A stretch of 50,082 nt of DNA from Gammaproteobacteria bacterium (GCA_015490795.1 WFXD01000068.1:1-50082); one strand, 5' to 3'; counted from the stretch's first letter, positions 18,129 through 27,667 are shown. The notes: generated from the letters alone by a model not told the origin. Program-made: numbers and translations.

Positions 18129-18275
18129 ATGGGAGGGCTGGGTTCGTTACTGCTGTTTGCTGCTTTTTTCTATTTCATGATGCGATTCGGTTGCGGCATG
18201 GAGATTGAGATGGGCACAGATAAACACAGATTTTTATATCCACCAGCATTCTGTTGCATAAACCAGAATTCTTGA
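18129..18275 (+). CDS. Small membrane protein, probably C-terminally altered by a repeat
   Basis: A 48-residue frame with a very strong ribosome binding site (aggaggtgagat). It starts MGGLGSLLLFAAFFYFMMRF, a single hydrophobic helix, then GCGMEIEM. Small one-helix proteins with such starts and metal-binding tails are common at copA loci. From about codon 28 the sequence (gggcacagataaacacagat) resembles the intergenic repeat found near 11740-11760, so the last 20 residues look like read-through into a repeat. The original C-terminus may be lost. Whether the product is made is unknown. Confidence 0.55.
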   Translation: MGGLGSLLLFAAFFYFMMRFGCGMEIEMGTDKHRFLYPPAFCCINQNS

Positions 18276-18290
18276 AATCAGGAGAAGATC

Positions 18291-18776
18291 ATGACTGAAG
18301 AGACCATCAATATCTGCCCCGTCTGCGACATGATCGGGGAATTCAACACACATACGATGCAGCACAACAGAAAGGTTCTGCATTTCTGCTCCGCACAGTG
18401 CAAAGAGACATTCGTGGCTCACCCCTTGCTGTATCTCGGCAAAGCCGACCGAAGTAAAGATATTAAAGAGCGAACCCTGCACATGGCCGAACCATTGGAT
18501 GCTGAAGCCACAAAGCAGGTCATCTCCTGCCTTAAATCCATGATGGGGGTAAAGGATGTCAGCGTTGACGGGGAGAAGGTACACATCACCTACGATCTGC
18601 TGCAAGTGACAGAGAAGGCGATCGAAAAAGCACTCACAGATGCAGAGCTGCCACTCAGCAAGAGCTGGCTGGAACGACTACATCGAGCCTGGGTGCAAGG
18701 CAATGAGGAGACAGAGCTGGATAACCTTGAGATAAAGCCTGCTCCTAGCTGCCACCGGACTCCCCCAAAGATTTAG
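18291..18776 (+). CDS. YHS/TRASH-domain protein with a ferredoxin-like C-terminal domain
   Basis: A protein of 161 residues. The N-terminal YHS/TRASH-type zinc-ribbon carries C9, C12, C33 and C37 (NICPVCDMIG, HFCSAQCKETF). The middle (about 65-125) has an HMA-like beta-alpha-beta pattern (KQVISCLKSMMGVKDVSVDG, then EKVHITYDL) but lacks the MxCxxC loop. It has no signal peptide, so it is probably a cytoplasmic copper chaperone or sensor that works with CopA, whose N-terminus has a similar YHS domain. Ribosome binding site caggagaag. Confidence 0.72.
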   Translation: MTEETINICPVCDMIGEFNTHTMQHNRKVLHFCSAQCKETFVAHPLLYLGKADRSKDIKERTLHMAEPLDAEATKQVISCLKSMMGVKDVSVDGEKVHITYDLLQVTEKAIEKALTDAELPLSKSWLERLHRAWVQGNEETELDNLEIKPAPSCHRTPPKI

Positions 18777-18857
18777 CTTGAGCAGTTTTTCTAGAAAAAC
18801 TTGCTGCAGTACCCCTCCGGCAGACACAAGCCGGTACGACAACAACTGGAGAACATT

Positions 18858-19193
18858 ATGAAAAAGATGATTACATTGACCCTGGCAAGTGCGCTGTTTA
18901 TGCCACAACTATTCCTGCATGCCGAGGAGAACCATCACCCAAAAGAGCAAGGAGCGAAAGAGACGCCAATCATGTGTGAGCACATGCAGAAGATGATGAG
19001 CCAGATGGAAGAGATTCGCAAAACCGACGACCCGGTCGAGCGGGACAAGCTGATACAAGCACACATGCAGACCATGCACGAGGGCATGGAGATGCATCAG
19101 GGCAACAAAAAGATGGCTTGCGCTTCCAATCAGAAGGTTCAGCAGGAGCAGACTAAAAAGCTCCAAAAACACATACACAGCAAAACCAAATAG
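18858..19193 (+). CDS. Small secreted Met/His-rich protein
   Basis: About 111 residues with a signal peptide ending near LHAEE. The mature part is helical and rich in Met, His and Glu (MCEHMQKMMSQMEEIRKTDD, MQTMHEGMEMHQG). The pattern resembles short periplasmic proteins found in copper and silver loci (CusF-unrelated, CopK/PcoE/SilE-like in composition only). It may buffer Cu(I)/Ag(I). The ATG at 18858, preceded by ctggagaac, gives a proper signal peptide; an upstream in-frame start does not. Confidence 0.65.
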   Translation: MKKMITLTLASALFMPQLFLHAEENHHPKEQGAKETPIMCEHMQKMMSQMEEIRKTDDPVERDKLIQAHMQTMHEGMEMHQGNKKMACASNQKVQQEQTKKLQKHIHSKTK

Positions 19194-19207
19194 CGCTCAG
19201 GAGGCTC

Positions 19208-19840
19208 ATGATGGACAACGCAGTGGCTCTGGTGCAGGCCTATCTGCACATCAACGGTTACTTTACCGTGACTGAGTACCCGCTCATCGAAGCCTCCGGC
19301 CGGGGGAACTACCGCATGGTGAGCGATCTCGACATCCTCGCCTTCCGGTTCCCCGGTGCCGGGAGGCTGATACCGGACAAGCGGGGCGGGGAGGCGCTCT
19401 ACGCACCGGATCCAATGCTGCATTGTCCTCATGAGCAGGCAGACATGCTCGTCGGAGAGATCAAGGAGGGGCGCGCCAAACTCAATCGTGGCGCCACCAG
19501 CCCGGCAGTACTGCGCACCGTTCTGGCTCGCTTTGGTTGCTGCCCGATGCACGATGTGAGCCAGCTGGTGCACCAGCTGATCAACAAAGGCACAGTGACT
19601 GCGCCATCGGGCCACCGCATACGGCTGGTGGCCTTTGGCTCAGGGGGAGCTTCGGGCGGCAAGGAGAGACATTACGAAGCCATCGACCTCGGGCATGTAC
19701 TGCACTTTCTCCAGGAGCACCTGCACCAGCACCGGAGTGTCATGCGCAATGCCCAGTTCAAGGATCCCGCCCTGGGTTTTTTGATGACGCTGGAAAAATT
19801 ACTGGGGGGAGAACCACAGCGTAAAACCACGCTTGAATAG
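19208..19840 (+). CDS. Uncharacterised protein with a possible PD-(D/E)XK nuclease-like core
   Basis: A protein of 210 residues, no signal peptide. The first half begins with a helix (NAVALVQAYLHINGYFTV) followed by MVSDLDILAFRFPG and MLVGEIKEG. The arrangement helix, D40/D42, then E84-x-K86 is that of PD-(D/E)XK nuclease-fold proteins, but this is pattern reading, not a proven match. The second half (about 100-210) is helical with FGCCPMHDVSQLVHQL. It lies 14 bp after the Met/His-rich gene and 17 bp before the flavoprotein gene, so it is probably part of the same operon. Ribosome binding site caggagg. Function unknown. Confidence 0.6.
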   Translation: MMDNAVALVQAYLHINGYFTVTEYPLIEASGRGNYRMVSDLDILAFRFPGAGRLIPDKRGGEALYAPDPMLHCPHEQADMLVGEIKEGRAKLNRGATSPAVLRTVLARFGCCPMHDVSQLVHQLINKGTVTAPSGHRIRLVAFGSGGASGGKERHYEAIDLGHVLHFLQEHLHQHRSVMRNAQFKDPALGFLMTLEKLLGGEPQRKTTLE

Positions 19841-19857
19841 CAGAAGAGAAACCACCT

Positions 19858-21009
19858 ATGTCCAATGATAAAAACAACACCCACCCCAATGCCGTAATCG
19901 AAATTGCCGGCGCCGGGCCAGCAGGCCTGACAGCGGCCATTACCCTGGCACAGGCGGGACGCCAGGTGGTAGTGCATGAAACACACGAAGAGGTCGGCCA
20001 CCGTTTTGGCGGTGATTTTCAGGGGCTGGAAAACTGGAGCACCAGGGAAGATGTGCTGGCAACGCTGACGGCATTGGGGCTGGCGACCGACTTCACTGCG
20101 CTGCCCTGCCGCAATGGCGCTGCTTTTGACTCCACCGGCAAACAGTATCAGATAAATACCGATGAGCCGCTTTTTTATCTGGTAGAGCGCGGCCCCGCCC
20201 CCGACACACTGGACAGCGCCCTGCTCAGGCAGGCACAATCACTCGGCGTAGAGGTGCGATTCAACAGCCGCCTGTGCGAGATGAGGGGTGACGGAATTCT
20301 CGCTGTCGGCCCACGCGCCGCCGATGCCATCGCCGTGGGCTACCATTTCGAGACCGACATGGCGAACGGCTTCTGGGCAATCTGCGACAACGACCTGGCA
20401 CCACAGGGCTACGCCTATCTGCTGGTGATGAACGGCAAGGGCACCGTCAAGAGCTGCATGTTTTCCGGTTTCAAACAGGAGAAACTCTATGTGCGGCGAA
20501 CGCTGGAGGCCTTCCAAAGGCTGGTCGGTTTTGAGATGAAAAACCCCAAACCCCACGGCGGCAGCGGCAACTTCCACATTCCTCGCAGCGCCTATAGCGG
20601 CCCTCGCCCGCTGGTGGGAGAGCAGGCCGGCTTCCAGGATACGCTGTGGGGGTTCGGCATGCGCCTGGCCATCTCATCCGGTGTGCTGGCCGCGCAGAGC
20701 CTGTTGAACGGCGAAAACTACGACACCCTCTGGCAGCGGCAGCTGAAACCGCAGATGGACACCTCCATTGTCAATCGCGCCCTCTACAGCCTGGTGAGCA
20801 ATCGCGGCTATAGCTGGTGCCTGCGGCGGGTCACCTCCAAACCCGATCTGCGCGAGTCACTGCGGCGGCAGTACCAGCCCTCTCTCTCCAAGCGCCTGCT
20901 GGCCCCGTGGGCCAGACGCCGCTATGAGAGCCTGCGTAAAGATACCAGCTGCGACCATATCGACTGTCACTGCATCTGGTGCCGCGGGGGATGTTGTGAT
21001 GACGATTAA
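19858..21009 (+). CDS. FAD-dependent oxidoreductase with Cys-rich C-terminal tail
   Basis: A protein of 383 residues. The N-terminal Rossmann motif VIEIAGAGPAGLTAAITLAQ is followed by an acidic strand end (VVVHETHEEVG), marking an FAD-binding protein related to geranylgeranyl-reductase-like/NAD(P)-FAD oxidoreductases. The second family landmark, LVGEQAGFQDTLWGFGMRLA, is the GD-type flavin contact near residue 255. The last 20 residues (SCDHIDCHCIWCRGGCCDDD) contain six Cys (365, 370, 372, 375, 379, 380) and two His, a probable metal or cluster site that the family normally lacks. A role in reducing a metal or a metal-bound thiol is possible (inference). Confidence 0.75.
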   Translation: MSNDKNNTHPNAVIEIAGAGPAGLTAAITLAQAGRQVVVHETHEEVGHRFGGDFQGLENWSTREDVLATLTALGLATDFTALPCRNGAAFDSTGKQYQINTDEPLFYLVERGPAPDTLDSALLRQAQSLGVEVRFNSRLCEMRGDGILAVGPRAADAIAVGYHFETDMANGFWAICDNDLAPQGYAYLLVMNGKGTVKSCMFSGFKQEKLYVRRTLEAFQRLVGFEMKNPKPHGGSGNFHIPRSAYSGPRPLVGEQAGFQDTLWGFGMRLAISSGVLAAQSLLNGENYDTLWQRQLKPQMDTSIVNRALYSLVSNRGYSWCLRRVTSKPDLRESLRRQYQPSLSKRLLAPWARRRYESLRKDTSCDHIDCHCIWCRGGCCDDD

Positions 21010-21037
21010 TCCTGATCCTGGCAAGGAGGGTTAAGCC

Positions 21038-21673
21038 ATGACCTTTTACGTACAAGGGCTCAATGGTCATGAACGGATGCCCCAGGGAGAGATTTTCAAA
21101 GACGCTGCTGTTGAAAAAACGGAAGCGGTTGCTCCCGCACCCACCGTCGATGAAGAGGAACGACATCGAAGAGGCCAGGAGAAGCCCGATCAGAAACAAG
21201 CTGTAGCCCAGGCCTACCAGTCCGTCAAACAGCTGCCACAGACAGAACCCGCCCTGCTGGCCGAACAGATCATGAGCTCGCCTGTAGTGACGCTGCCCCC
21301 CCAGGCGACCGCTGATGAGGCACTGACACTGTTCCGGACAAGAGAGATTCATCACCTGCCCGTTGTCTCACCCACAGGCCAGCTGATTGGCATCGTCTCG
21401 GATCGGGATATTCTGCGCCACCTGAGTGGCGTCACGGAGGACTATCAACAGCAGACCCAGCGCAGCAGAAACGAGCCACTTGACCAGCTGATGAGATCCC
21501 CCGTATTGACAGCCAGCAGGGATACCGACGTTCGCTACATCGCCCGGCTGTTTGTTGAGCAACGCGTCGGTGCGCTGCCGATCGTCACTGATGGCGAGTT
21601 ACAGGGCATCATTGCCCGCTGCGATGTATTGGGTGCCGTGATGCGCCACTTCGTATTGGAGCTGTGGGCATAA
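21038..21673 (+). CDS. CBS-domain pair protein
   Basis: A protein of 211 residues. Residues 1-75 are charged and probably disordered. Two CBS domains follow, about 77-140 (MSSPVVTLPPQATADEALTL, then LIGIVSDRDIL) and 148-205 (LMRSPVLTASRDTDVRYIAR, then LQGIIARCDVL). CBS pairs bind adenine nucleotides or S-adenosylmethionine and regulate partners. No catalytic domain is fused. A very good ribosome binding site (aaggagg) lies 9 nt before the ATG. It ends 86 bp before cusC2 and may regulate or simply be cotranscribed with that pump. Confidence 0.85.
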   Translation: MTFYVQGLNGHERMPQGEIFKDAAVEKTEAVAPAPTVDEEERHRRGQEKPDQKQAVAQAYQSVKQLPQTEPALLAEQIMSSPVVTLPPQATADEALTLFRTREIHHLPVVSPTGQLIGIVSDRDILRHLSGVTEDYQQQTQRSRNEPLDQLMRSPVLTASRDTDVRYIARLFVEQRVGALPIVTDGELQGIIARCDVLGAVMRHFVLELWA

Positions 21674-21758
21674 AGCAACCATGACTTGCCCAAAAAGCTC
21701 CCAAGACAGCTGCCTTACAACCATTAATCGATTGCCTACCAGACAGGAGAGAGCGCTT

Positions 21759-23081
21759 ATGCGCCGTGCGCCAGATATTTCAACCTTCACACCTTCGCCA
21801 GGCCGGGTACAAGCCCCATTTTTTTTAACCCTGCTCATGCTCTCTGTGATTGCATCTCCGCTGCATGCAACTGAGCCGCTTATGCTGGGGCAGGCGGTTG
21901 CCGAGGCACTGAGGGGCAACCCCAATCTGGCCGCTATCAAGGCTCGGGCCGATGCCCTGGCGGCAATACCGGATCAGCGAGGCACGCTGCCCGATCCGAA
22001 GATGTCGGTAAAAATGGTAAATCTGCCGCTGGATAGTCTCTCCTTTACCCAGGAGGGGATGACCCAACTACAGATCGGTTTCAGCCAGGGCTTGCCCTTC
22101 CCCGGCAAGCTCCAACTGCGCAAAGAGGTGGCACAGGCGGTTGCCGATGCAGCCGGTTTTGATGTAGATGAATTGCGGCTGAGACTGGCACGGGATGTCA
22201 AGGTGGTCTGGTGGAACCTCTTCTATCTTGACCGTGCGCTGGAGATTGTCGGCAGCAACCAGACGTTGCTGCGCCAGTTCGTAGAGGTGGCTGAGAGTAA
22301 ATACAGTGTAGGAAAAGGGTTGCAGCAGGATGTTTTATTAGCCCAAGTGGAGCTTTCCAGGCTGCTGGATCGCCAGATACATCTGGAGGGGCAACGCCGC
22401 AATGAGGCGATTCGCCTCAATACGCTGCTCGACTACCCGGCCACGGCACCGGTGGCGCTGCCCGGTGAGATCAGCGAGGAGTTTCAACCACTGCGCGATG
22501 AGGCGCAACTGGTGACACGCGCCATGACCATCAGCCCCCTGCTGGCGATACGAGAGCGGCAAGTGGAGGCGGCAAAGCTGCGTGTGGCACTGGCCAAAAA
22601 GGATTACTACCCCGATTTTAATCTGGGGGCAGCCTATGGCCTGCGCAATGGCAATAACCCGAACGGTTCGGCGCGTGACGATTTCGCCTCGATCATGCTC
22701 AGCATGAGCCTGCCAATCTATACCGGCACCAAACAGGATCGGGCGGTTGATCAGCGCAACAGCGAGCGGCTGCGGCAGCGCTACGCGCTGGAGGATGAGC
22801 GCAACCAGGTGACTGCCGCCATCGGCCTGGCGCTATCGGACTACCGGCGCGGTGAGGAGAAGGTGATGCTGTTCAAGACCGGCATTATTCCCCAGGCAAG
22901 CCAGACAGTCGCCTCAATGCTCGCAGGCTATCAGGTCAACAAGGTTGATTTTCTCAACGTGGTTCGCTCTCAGATCACGCTCTATAACTACCAAATCCTG
23001 TACTGGAAGGCCTTTGGCGAGGCCAACCAGGCACTGGCCCGACTGGCAGCTGCCGTTGGCGAGGAGAATATCCATGAATAA
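21759..23081 (+). CDS. cusC: Outer-membrane efflux protein of copper/silver RND pump, set 2
   Basis: About 440 residues. The signal peptide ends near LHATE and is followed by the same TolC-family body as CusC1: LPDPKMSVKMVNLPLDSLSF and ALAKKDYYPDFNLG are shared. The ATG at 21759 is chosen because caggagag precedes it; an in-frame upstream start would put 26 polar residues before the signal peptide. It overlaps cusB2 by 8 bp, exactly as in set 1, so the two cusCBA sets derive from an operon duplication or share an ancestral layout. Confidence 0.88.
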   Translation: MRRAPDISTFTPSPGRVQAPFFLTLLMLSVIASPLHATEPLMLGQAVAEALRGNPNLAAIKARADALAAIPDQRGTLPDPKMSVKMVNLPLDSLSFTQEGMTQLQIGFSQGLPFPGKLQLRKEVAQAVADAAGFDVDELRLRLARDVKVVWWNLFYLDRALEIVGSNQTLLRQFVEVAESKYSVGKGLQQDVLLAQVELSRLLDRQIHLEGQRRNEAIRLNTLLDYPATAPVALPGEISEEFQPLRDEAQLVTRAMTISPLLAIRERQVEAAKLRVALAKKDYYPDFNLGAAYGLRNGNNPNGSARDDFASIMLSMSLPIYTGTKQDRAVDQRNSERLRQRYALEDERNQVTAAIGLALSDYRRGEEKVMLFKTGIIPQASQTVASMLAGYQVNKVDFLNVVRSQITLYNYQILYWKAFGEANQALARLAAAVGEENIHE

Positions 23082-24498
23082 ATTGCCGGGAGCAATTGAT
23101 CACGCAAGCCCTGCAAGGGTGAGTCTCAGGGACAAGACGAATAATAAGACAGGCACCGCACTAGCGGTTGTTGCGGCACTGGCTGTTGGCCTGGCCGGAG
23201 GTTATATCCTGTTTGGCGAAAACCCGATGCAAGCCATTGCACCGGCAGTGAAAGAGGGTGGAGAGAATGCAGCAAAGGCGCGCAAACCGCTCTTCTACCG
23301 CAATGCCATGAACCCCTCTGTCACCTCACCCGTACCGGCCAAAGACAGCATGGGCATGGACTATATCCCGGTATATGCCGATGATGAAGCCAATAGCGGC
23401 GACCCCACTGGCACGGTAAATATCGACGCCACCACGGTACAGAATATCGGTGTGCGCACAGCGCGTGCCCAGCAAGGTCCGCTATCACGGGTGGTGCGCG
23501 CCGTGGGACGGGTCGATTTCGATGAGACACGCCTGGCGCGCCTGCATCCCAAGATCGACGGCTGGGTCGAGAAGCTGCGGGTAGATAAGACCGGCGCAAA
23601 GGTCAAGCATAATGCGGTGCTGCTGAGCCTCTACTCACCGCAACTCGTCTCCAGTCAGGAGGAGTATCTGCTGGCCATGAAGAACCTCAAGGTCCTCGAG
23701 AGCAGCCCCTACGAGTATATCCGCACGGGTGCCGAAGGGTTGGTGAAGTCGGCGCGGCTACGGCTGGAGCTGCTGGATATCCCGGAACACCAGATCAAGG
23801 AGCTGGAACAGACGGGGAAGATCAAACGCAGCATCCATATTCACGCCCCTTTTCACGGCGTGGTGATCAAGATTGGAGTGCGGGAGGGGCAGTATGTCAC
23901 CCCCAAGACCGAACTCTACCAGGTGGCGGATCTCTCGAAGGTGTGGGTCTACGCTGAGGTGTTTGAGTATGAACTGCCGTGGCTCAAAGAGGGCGATGCG
24001 GCGCAGATTACCGTGGAAGGGCAGCCTGGGCGTGAATTCCATGGCCACATCGATTACATCTATCCCTATCTGGATATGAATACACGCACCGCCAAGGTGC
24101 GGCTGCTGTTCGATAATGCCGACGGTGCGCTGCTTCCACAGATGTTTGCCGAGGTTGTCCTGCAAAGCAAGCGCAGTAAACCCGCAATACTGATCCCCGC
24201 TGAAGCGGTGGTGCGCTCCGGCATCCGCAAGCAGGTATTTGTCGTGACCAGCCCTGGCAAATTTGAGCCGCGTGAGGTGGAGGTGGGCATTACCAGTGGG
24301 GGCAAGACCCAGATCCTCAAGGGGATCGATGCAGGTGATGAGGTGGTCACCTCGGCTCAGTTCCTGATCGATTCTGAGTCGAGCCTGCGTGAGGCGACAG
24401 CCAAGATGATCAGCGGCGCCGAGCCGAAAAAGAGCGCTACGGAGAAACAGGCAGATGGAGAGATGAAGATGCCGCCAGCGGAGAAAAACCGTGATTGA
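23074..24498 (+). CDS. cusB: Periplasmic adaptor of copper/silver RND pump, set 2
   Basis: About 474 residues from the ATG that overlaps the end of cusC2 (a longer in-frame extension upstream only reads cusC2 in the wrong frame). The N-terminal anchor is LAVVAALAVGLAGGYILFG. One heavy-metal-binding module (FYRNAMNPSVTSPVPAKDSM, then GMDYIPVYAD) is present, versus two in CusB1. The adaptor body closely follows CusB1, including EEVVTSAQFLIDSES-type residues near 430. The Met-rich tail of CusB1 is replaced by a short Lys/Glu-rich one. It links CusA2 and CusC2 and delivers metal. Confidence 0.9.
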   Translation: MNKLPGAIDHASPARVSLRDKTNNKTGTALAVVAALAVGLAGGYILFGENPMQAIAPAVKEGGENAAKARKPLFYRNAMNPSVTSPVPAKDSMGMDYIPVYADDEANSGDPTGTVNIDATTVQNIGVRTARAQQGPLSRVVRAVGRVDFDETRLARLHPKIDGWVEKLRVDKTGAKVKHNAVLLSLYSPQLVSSQEEYLLAMKNLKVLESSPYEYIRTGAEGLVKSARLRLELLDIPEHQIKELEQTGKIKRSIHIHAPFHGVVIKIGVREGQYVTPKTELYQVADLSKVWVYAEVFEYELPWLKEGDAAQITVEGQPGREFHGHIDYIYPYLDMNTRTAKVRLLFDNADGALLPQMFAEVVLQSKRSKPAILIPAEAVVRSGIRKQVFVVTSPGKFEPREVEVGITSGGKTQILKGIDAGDEVVTSAQFLIDSESSLREATAKMISGAEPKKSATEKQADGEMKMPPAEKNRD

Positions 24499-27400
24499 AC
24501 GCATCATCGAGCTGTCGGTAGGCAAGAAATTCCTGGTGGTGATCGCCACCTTTCTGATCATCACAACAGGTCTGTGGGCGGTCAAAACCATGCCGCTGGA
24601 TGCGATACCGGATCTCTCCGATGTGCAGGTGATCGTCTTCACCGAATACCCGGGGCAGGCGCCCCAGGTGGTGGAGGATCAGGTCACCTATCCGCTGACC
24701 ACCGCCATGCTTTCGGTGCCCTATGCCAGCGTGGTGCGCGGCTACTCCTTTTTCGGTTACTCCTTCGTCTACATCATCTTCGAGGATGGCACCGATATGT
24801 ACTGGGCCAGATCGCGGGTGCTGGAGGTGCTCAACTATGTAAGCGACCGGCTGCCCGAGGGCACCAATCCCGCCCTCGGCCCCGATGCCACCGGCGTAGG
24901 CTGGATCTATGAGTATGCACTGGTGGACAGGAGCGGCCGCCATGATCTCTCCCAGCTTCGCTCTATTCAGGACTGGTATCTGCGCTATCCGCTACAGACT
25001 GTACCCGGGGTATCCGAGGTGGCGGCGCTGGGCGGCTTTGTCAAACAGTACCAGGTGGAGGTCGACCCCAATGCGCTGCTGGCCTACAACATCCCGCTGT
25101 CGAAGGTAAAGCACGCCATTAAAACATCCAACAACGATGTGGGCGGCAAGCTGATCGAGATGGCCGAGACAGAGTACATGGTGCGTGGCCGTGGTTATAT
25201 CCGTGGCATCGAAGATCTCAACGACATTCCGGTGGGCGCGGATGACAGGGGCACCCCGATCCGCCTGGAAGATGTCGCACATGTCCATATCGGCCCCGAG
25301 CTGCGGCGCGGCCTGGCCGAACTCAATGGTGAAGGCGAGGTGGTGGGCGGCATCGTCATTATGCGGTTTGGTGAAAATGCACTCGCCACCATCAAAGGGG
25401 TGCGGGCAAAGCTGGATGAGTTGAGCAAAGGGCTGCCCGAAGGGGTGGAGATCATACCTGTCTATGACCGTGGAGCGCTGATCGAGCGGGCGGTGGAGAA
25501 TCTGACCGAGACGCTGATCGAGGAGTTCATTATCGTCAGCCTGGTCTGTATCGTCTTTCTGCTGCATGCCCGCTCCGCGCTGGTGGTCATCATCGCCCTG
25601 CCCATCGGCATCCTGCTGGCCTTTTTGGTGATGCGCTGGCAGGGGATCGATGCCAACATCATGTCCCTGGGGGGGATTGCCATCACCATTGGCACCATGG
25701 TGGATGGCGCCATCGTACTGATCGAAAACGCCCACAAACATCTGGAGCAGGCAGCCAACCGCAAGGGAGCCGAACTCACCACTGCGGAACGGTGGACGGC
25801 AACCACAAATGCCTCTAAAGAGGTGGGGCCCGCCCTCTTCTTTTCACTGCTGGTCATCACTGTCTCCTATCTGGCAATTTTCACCCTGCAAGGACAGGAG
25901 GGGCGGCTCTTTACTCCCCTGGCGTTTACCAGCACCTACGCCATGGCCGCAGCGGCACTGCTGGCGATCACACTGGTGCCGCTGCTGATGGGCTGGTTTA
26001 TCCGTGGCAAAATTCTGCCAGAGGCAAAAAACCCGGTGAACCGGGCGCTGCATTTTTTTCACTCACCCGCACTCAAGATGGCCATGGGGTGGCGCAAGAT
26101 CACCGTGATCGGCGCGCTGCTGCTGCTGGCTGTCACCTGGTATCCGCTGTCAAAACTGGGCAGTGAATTCATGCCGCCGCTGGATGAGGGGGACATACTC
26201 TACATGCCCACCACCTTCCCCGGCATCTCCATCAGCAAGGCGCGGGAGCTGTTGCAGCAGACCGACAAGATCCTCAAAACATTCCCCGAGGTGGAGACGG
26301 TGTTTGGCAAGGTGGGTCGTGCCGAGACCGCTACCGATCCGGCGTCACTGTCGATGATGGAGACCATCGCCCGCCTCAAACCGCGTGAGCAGTGGCCTGA
26401 CCCGGATAAACCGATGAAGACACTGGTCTCGGAGATGGACAAGGCGATCCGTTTCCCCGGCCTGGCGAATGCCTGGACCATGCCGATCAAGACCCGCATC
26501 GACATGCTCTCCACCGGTATCAAAACACCGATTGGCATCAAGGTGGCCGGGCCGGATCTTGAGGTGCTGGCGCGCATCTCCAAGGATATCGAACGGGCCA
26601 CGAAGACCCTTCCGGACACCCTGTCAGCCTTTGGTGACCGCGCAGTAGGCGGCTATTTTATCGACTTCGACATCGACCGCAAAAAGGCGGCCCGTTATGG
26701 ACTCACCGTGGGCAATGTGCAGGATGTCATCATTGCCGCCGTGGGGGGGATGAATGTGACCTACACAGTGGAGGGGCTGGAGCGTTACCCGGTCAATCTG
26801 CGCTATCCGCGTGAACTGCGTGACTCTCTGGAGAGCCTTGAGCGAATGCTGATCCCCACCCCCTCCGGGGCGCAGATTCCACTGGTGCAGGTGGCGGATA
26901 TTGTCGAACGGCGTGGCGCACCGGTGATCAAGAGTGAAAACGCCCGCCTCAACGCCTGGATCTATGTGGATATCAAGAGCTCCGACATCGGCGGCTATGT
27001 GGCGCAGGCCAAGCAAGTGGTGGCCGAACAGGTCGAGATCCCACCCGGCTATACCGTCGCCTGGTCCGGCCAGTTCGAGTACATGGAGCGCGCGAACGAA
27101 CGGCTCAAAGTGGTGGTGCCTGCAACCCTGCTGCTCATCTTCCTGCTGCTCTATTTCAATTTTGGCAATGTCTATACACCGCTGGTGGTACTGCTCTCCG
27201 TTCCTTTCGCACTGGTGGGCGGCATCTGGCTGATCTACTGGTACGGCTTCAATATGTCGGTGGCCGTGGCGGTCGGGTTTATTGCGCTTGCAGGGGTGGC
27301 GGCGGAGATCGGTGTGCTGGTGTTGACCTTCATTGATCAGAAGGTGGAGCAGCGCCGTCAGGCAAAAGGGATCGCTGAGGGGACCCGGTTTCCCCTTCTC

Positions 27401-27667
27401 ACGGGTGAAGAGATCATGGCCGCCGTGGCGACCGGCACCTCGGAACGAGTGCGTCCCATTGCCATGACCTCCATTGCAACCATTTTGGGGCTGCTGCCCA
27501 TCATGCTGGGCGGTGGAACCGGCTCCGCAGTGATGCAGCGTATCGCCGCCCCCATGGTTGGCGGGATGCTGACCACAACACTCTTGTCATTAGTGGTATT
27601 GCCCGTCATATACGGCCTGGTACTACAGGTCAGGGAGCGGTTTCACCCCAACAGGAGTCAATCATGA
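24491..27667 (+). CDS. cusA: Inner-membrane RND copper/silver exporter, set 2
   Basis: A protein of 1058 residues starting at GTG, which overlaps the end of cusB2 by 8 bp. It shares the heavy-metal RND hallmarks with CusA1: GTMVDGAIVLIENAHKHLE, RIDMLSTGIKTPIGIKVAG and GFIALAGVAAEIGVLVL. It differs by a short insertion after residue 950 (a loop with RRQAKGIAEGTRFPLLTGEE). Metal specificity is inferred from the Met-containing periplasmic motif and the CusB partner. The neighbouring flavoprotein and CBS genes are upstream on the same strand. Confidence 0.92.
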   Translation: MIERIIELSVGKKFLVVIATFLIITTGLWAVKTMPLDAIPDLSDVQVIVFTEYPGQAPQVVEDQVTYPLTTAMLSVPYASVVRGYSFFGYSFVYIIFEDGTDMYWARSRVLEVLNYVSDRLPEGTNPALGPDATGVGWIYEYALVDRSGRHDLSQLRSIQDWYLRYPLQTVPGVSEVAALGGFVKQYQVEVDPNALLAYNIPLSKVKHAIKTSNNDVGGKLIEMAETEYMVRGRGYIRGIEDLNDIPVGADDRGTPIRLEDVAHVHIGPELRRGLAELNGEGEVVGGIVIMRFGENALATIKGVRAKLDELSKGLPEGVEIIPVYDRGALIERAVENLTETLIEEFIIVSLVCIVFLLHARSALVVIIALPIGILLAFLVMRWQGIDANIMSLGGIAITIGTMVDGAIVLIENAHKHLEQAANRKGAELTTAERWTATTNASKEVGPALFFSLLVITVSYLAIFTLQGQEGRLFTPLAFTSTYAMAAAALLAITLVPLLMGWFIRGKILPEAKNPVNRALHFFHSPALKMAMGWRKITVIGALLLLAVTWYPLSKLGSEFMPPLDEGDILYMPTTFPGISISKARELLQQTDKILKTFPEVETVFGKVGRAETATDPASLSMMETIARLKPREQWPDPDKPMKTLVSEMDKAIRFPGLANAWTMPIKTRIDMLSTGIKTPIGIKVAGPDLEVLARISKDIERATKTLPDTLSAFGDRAVGGYFIDFDIDRKKAARYGLTVGNVQDVIIAAVGGMNVTYTVEGLERYPVNLRYPRELRDSLESLERMLIPTPSGAQIPLVQVADIVERRGAPVIKSENARLNAWIYVDIKSSDIGGYVAQAKQVVAEQVEIPPGYTVAWSGQFEYMERANERLKVVVPATLLLIFLLLYFNFGNVYTPLVVLLSVPFALVGGIWLIYWYGFNMSVAVAVGFIALAGVAAEIGVLVLTFIDQKVEQRRQAKGIAEGTRFPLLTGEEIMAAVATGTSERVRPIAMTSIATILGLLPIMLGGGTGSAVMQRIAAPMVGGMLTTTLLSLVVLPVIYGLVLQVRERFHPNRSQS

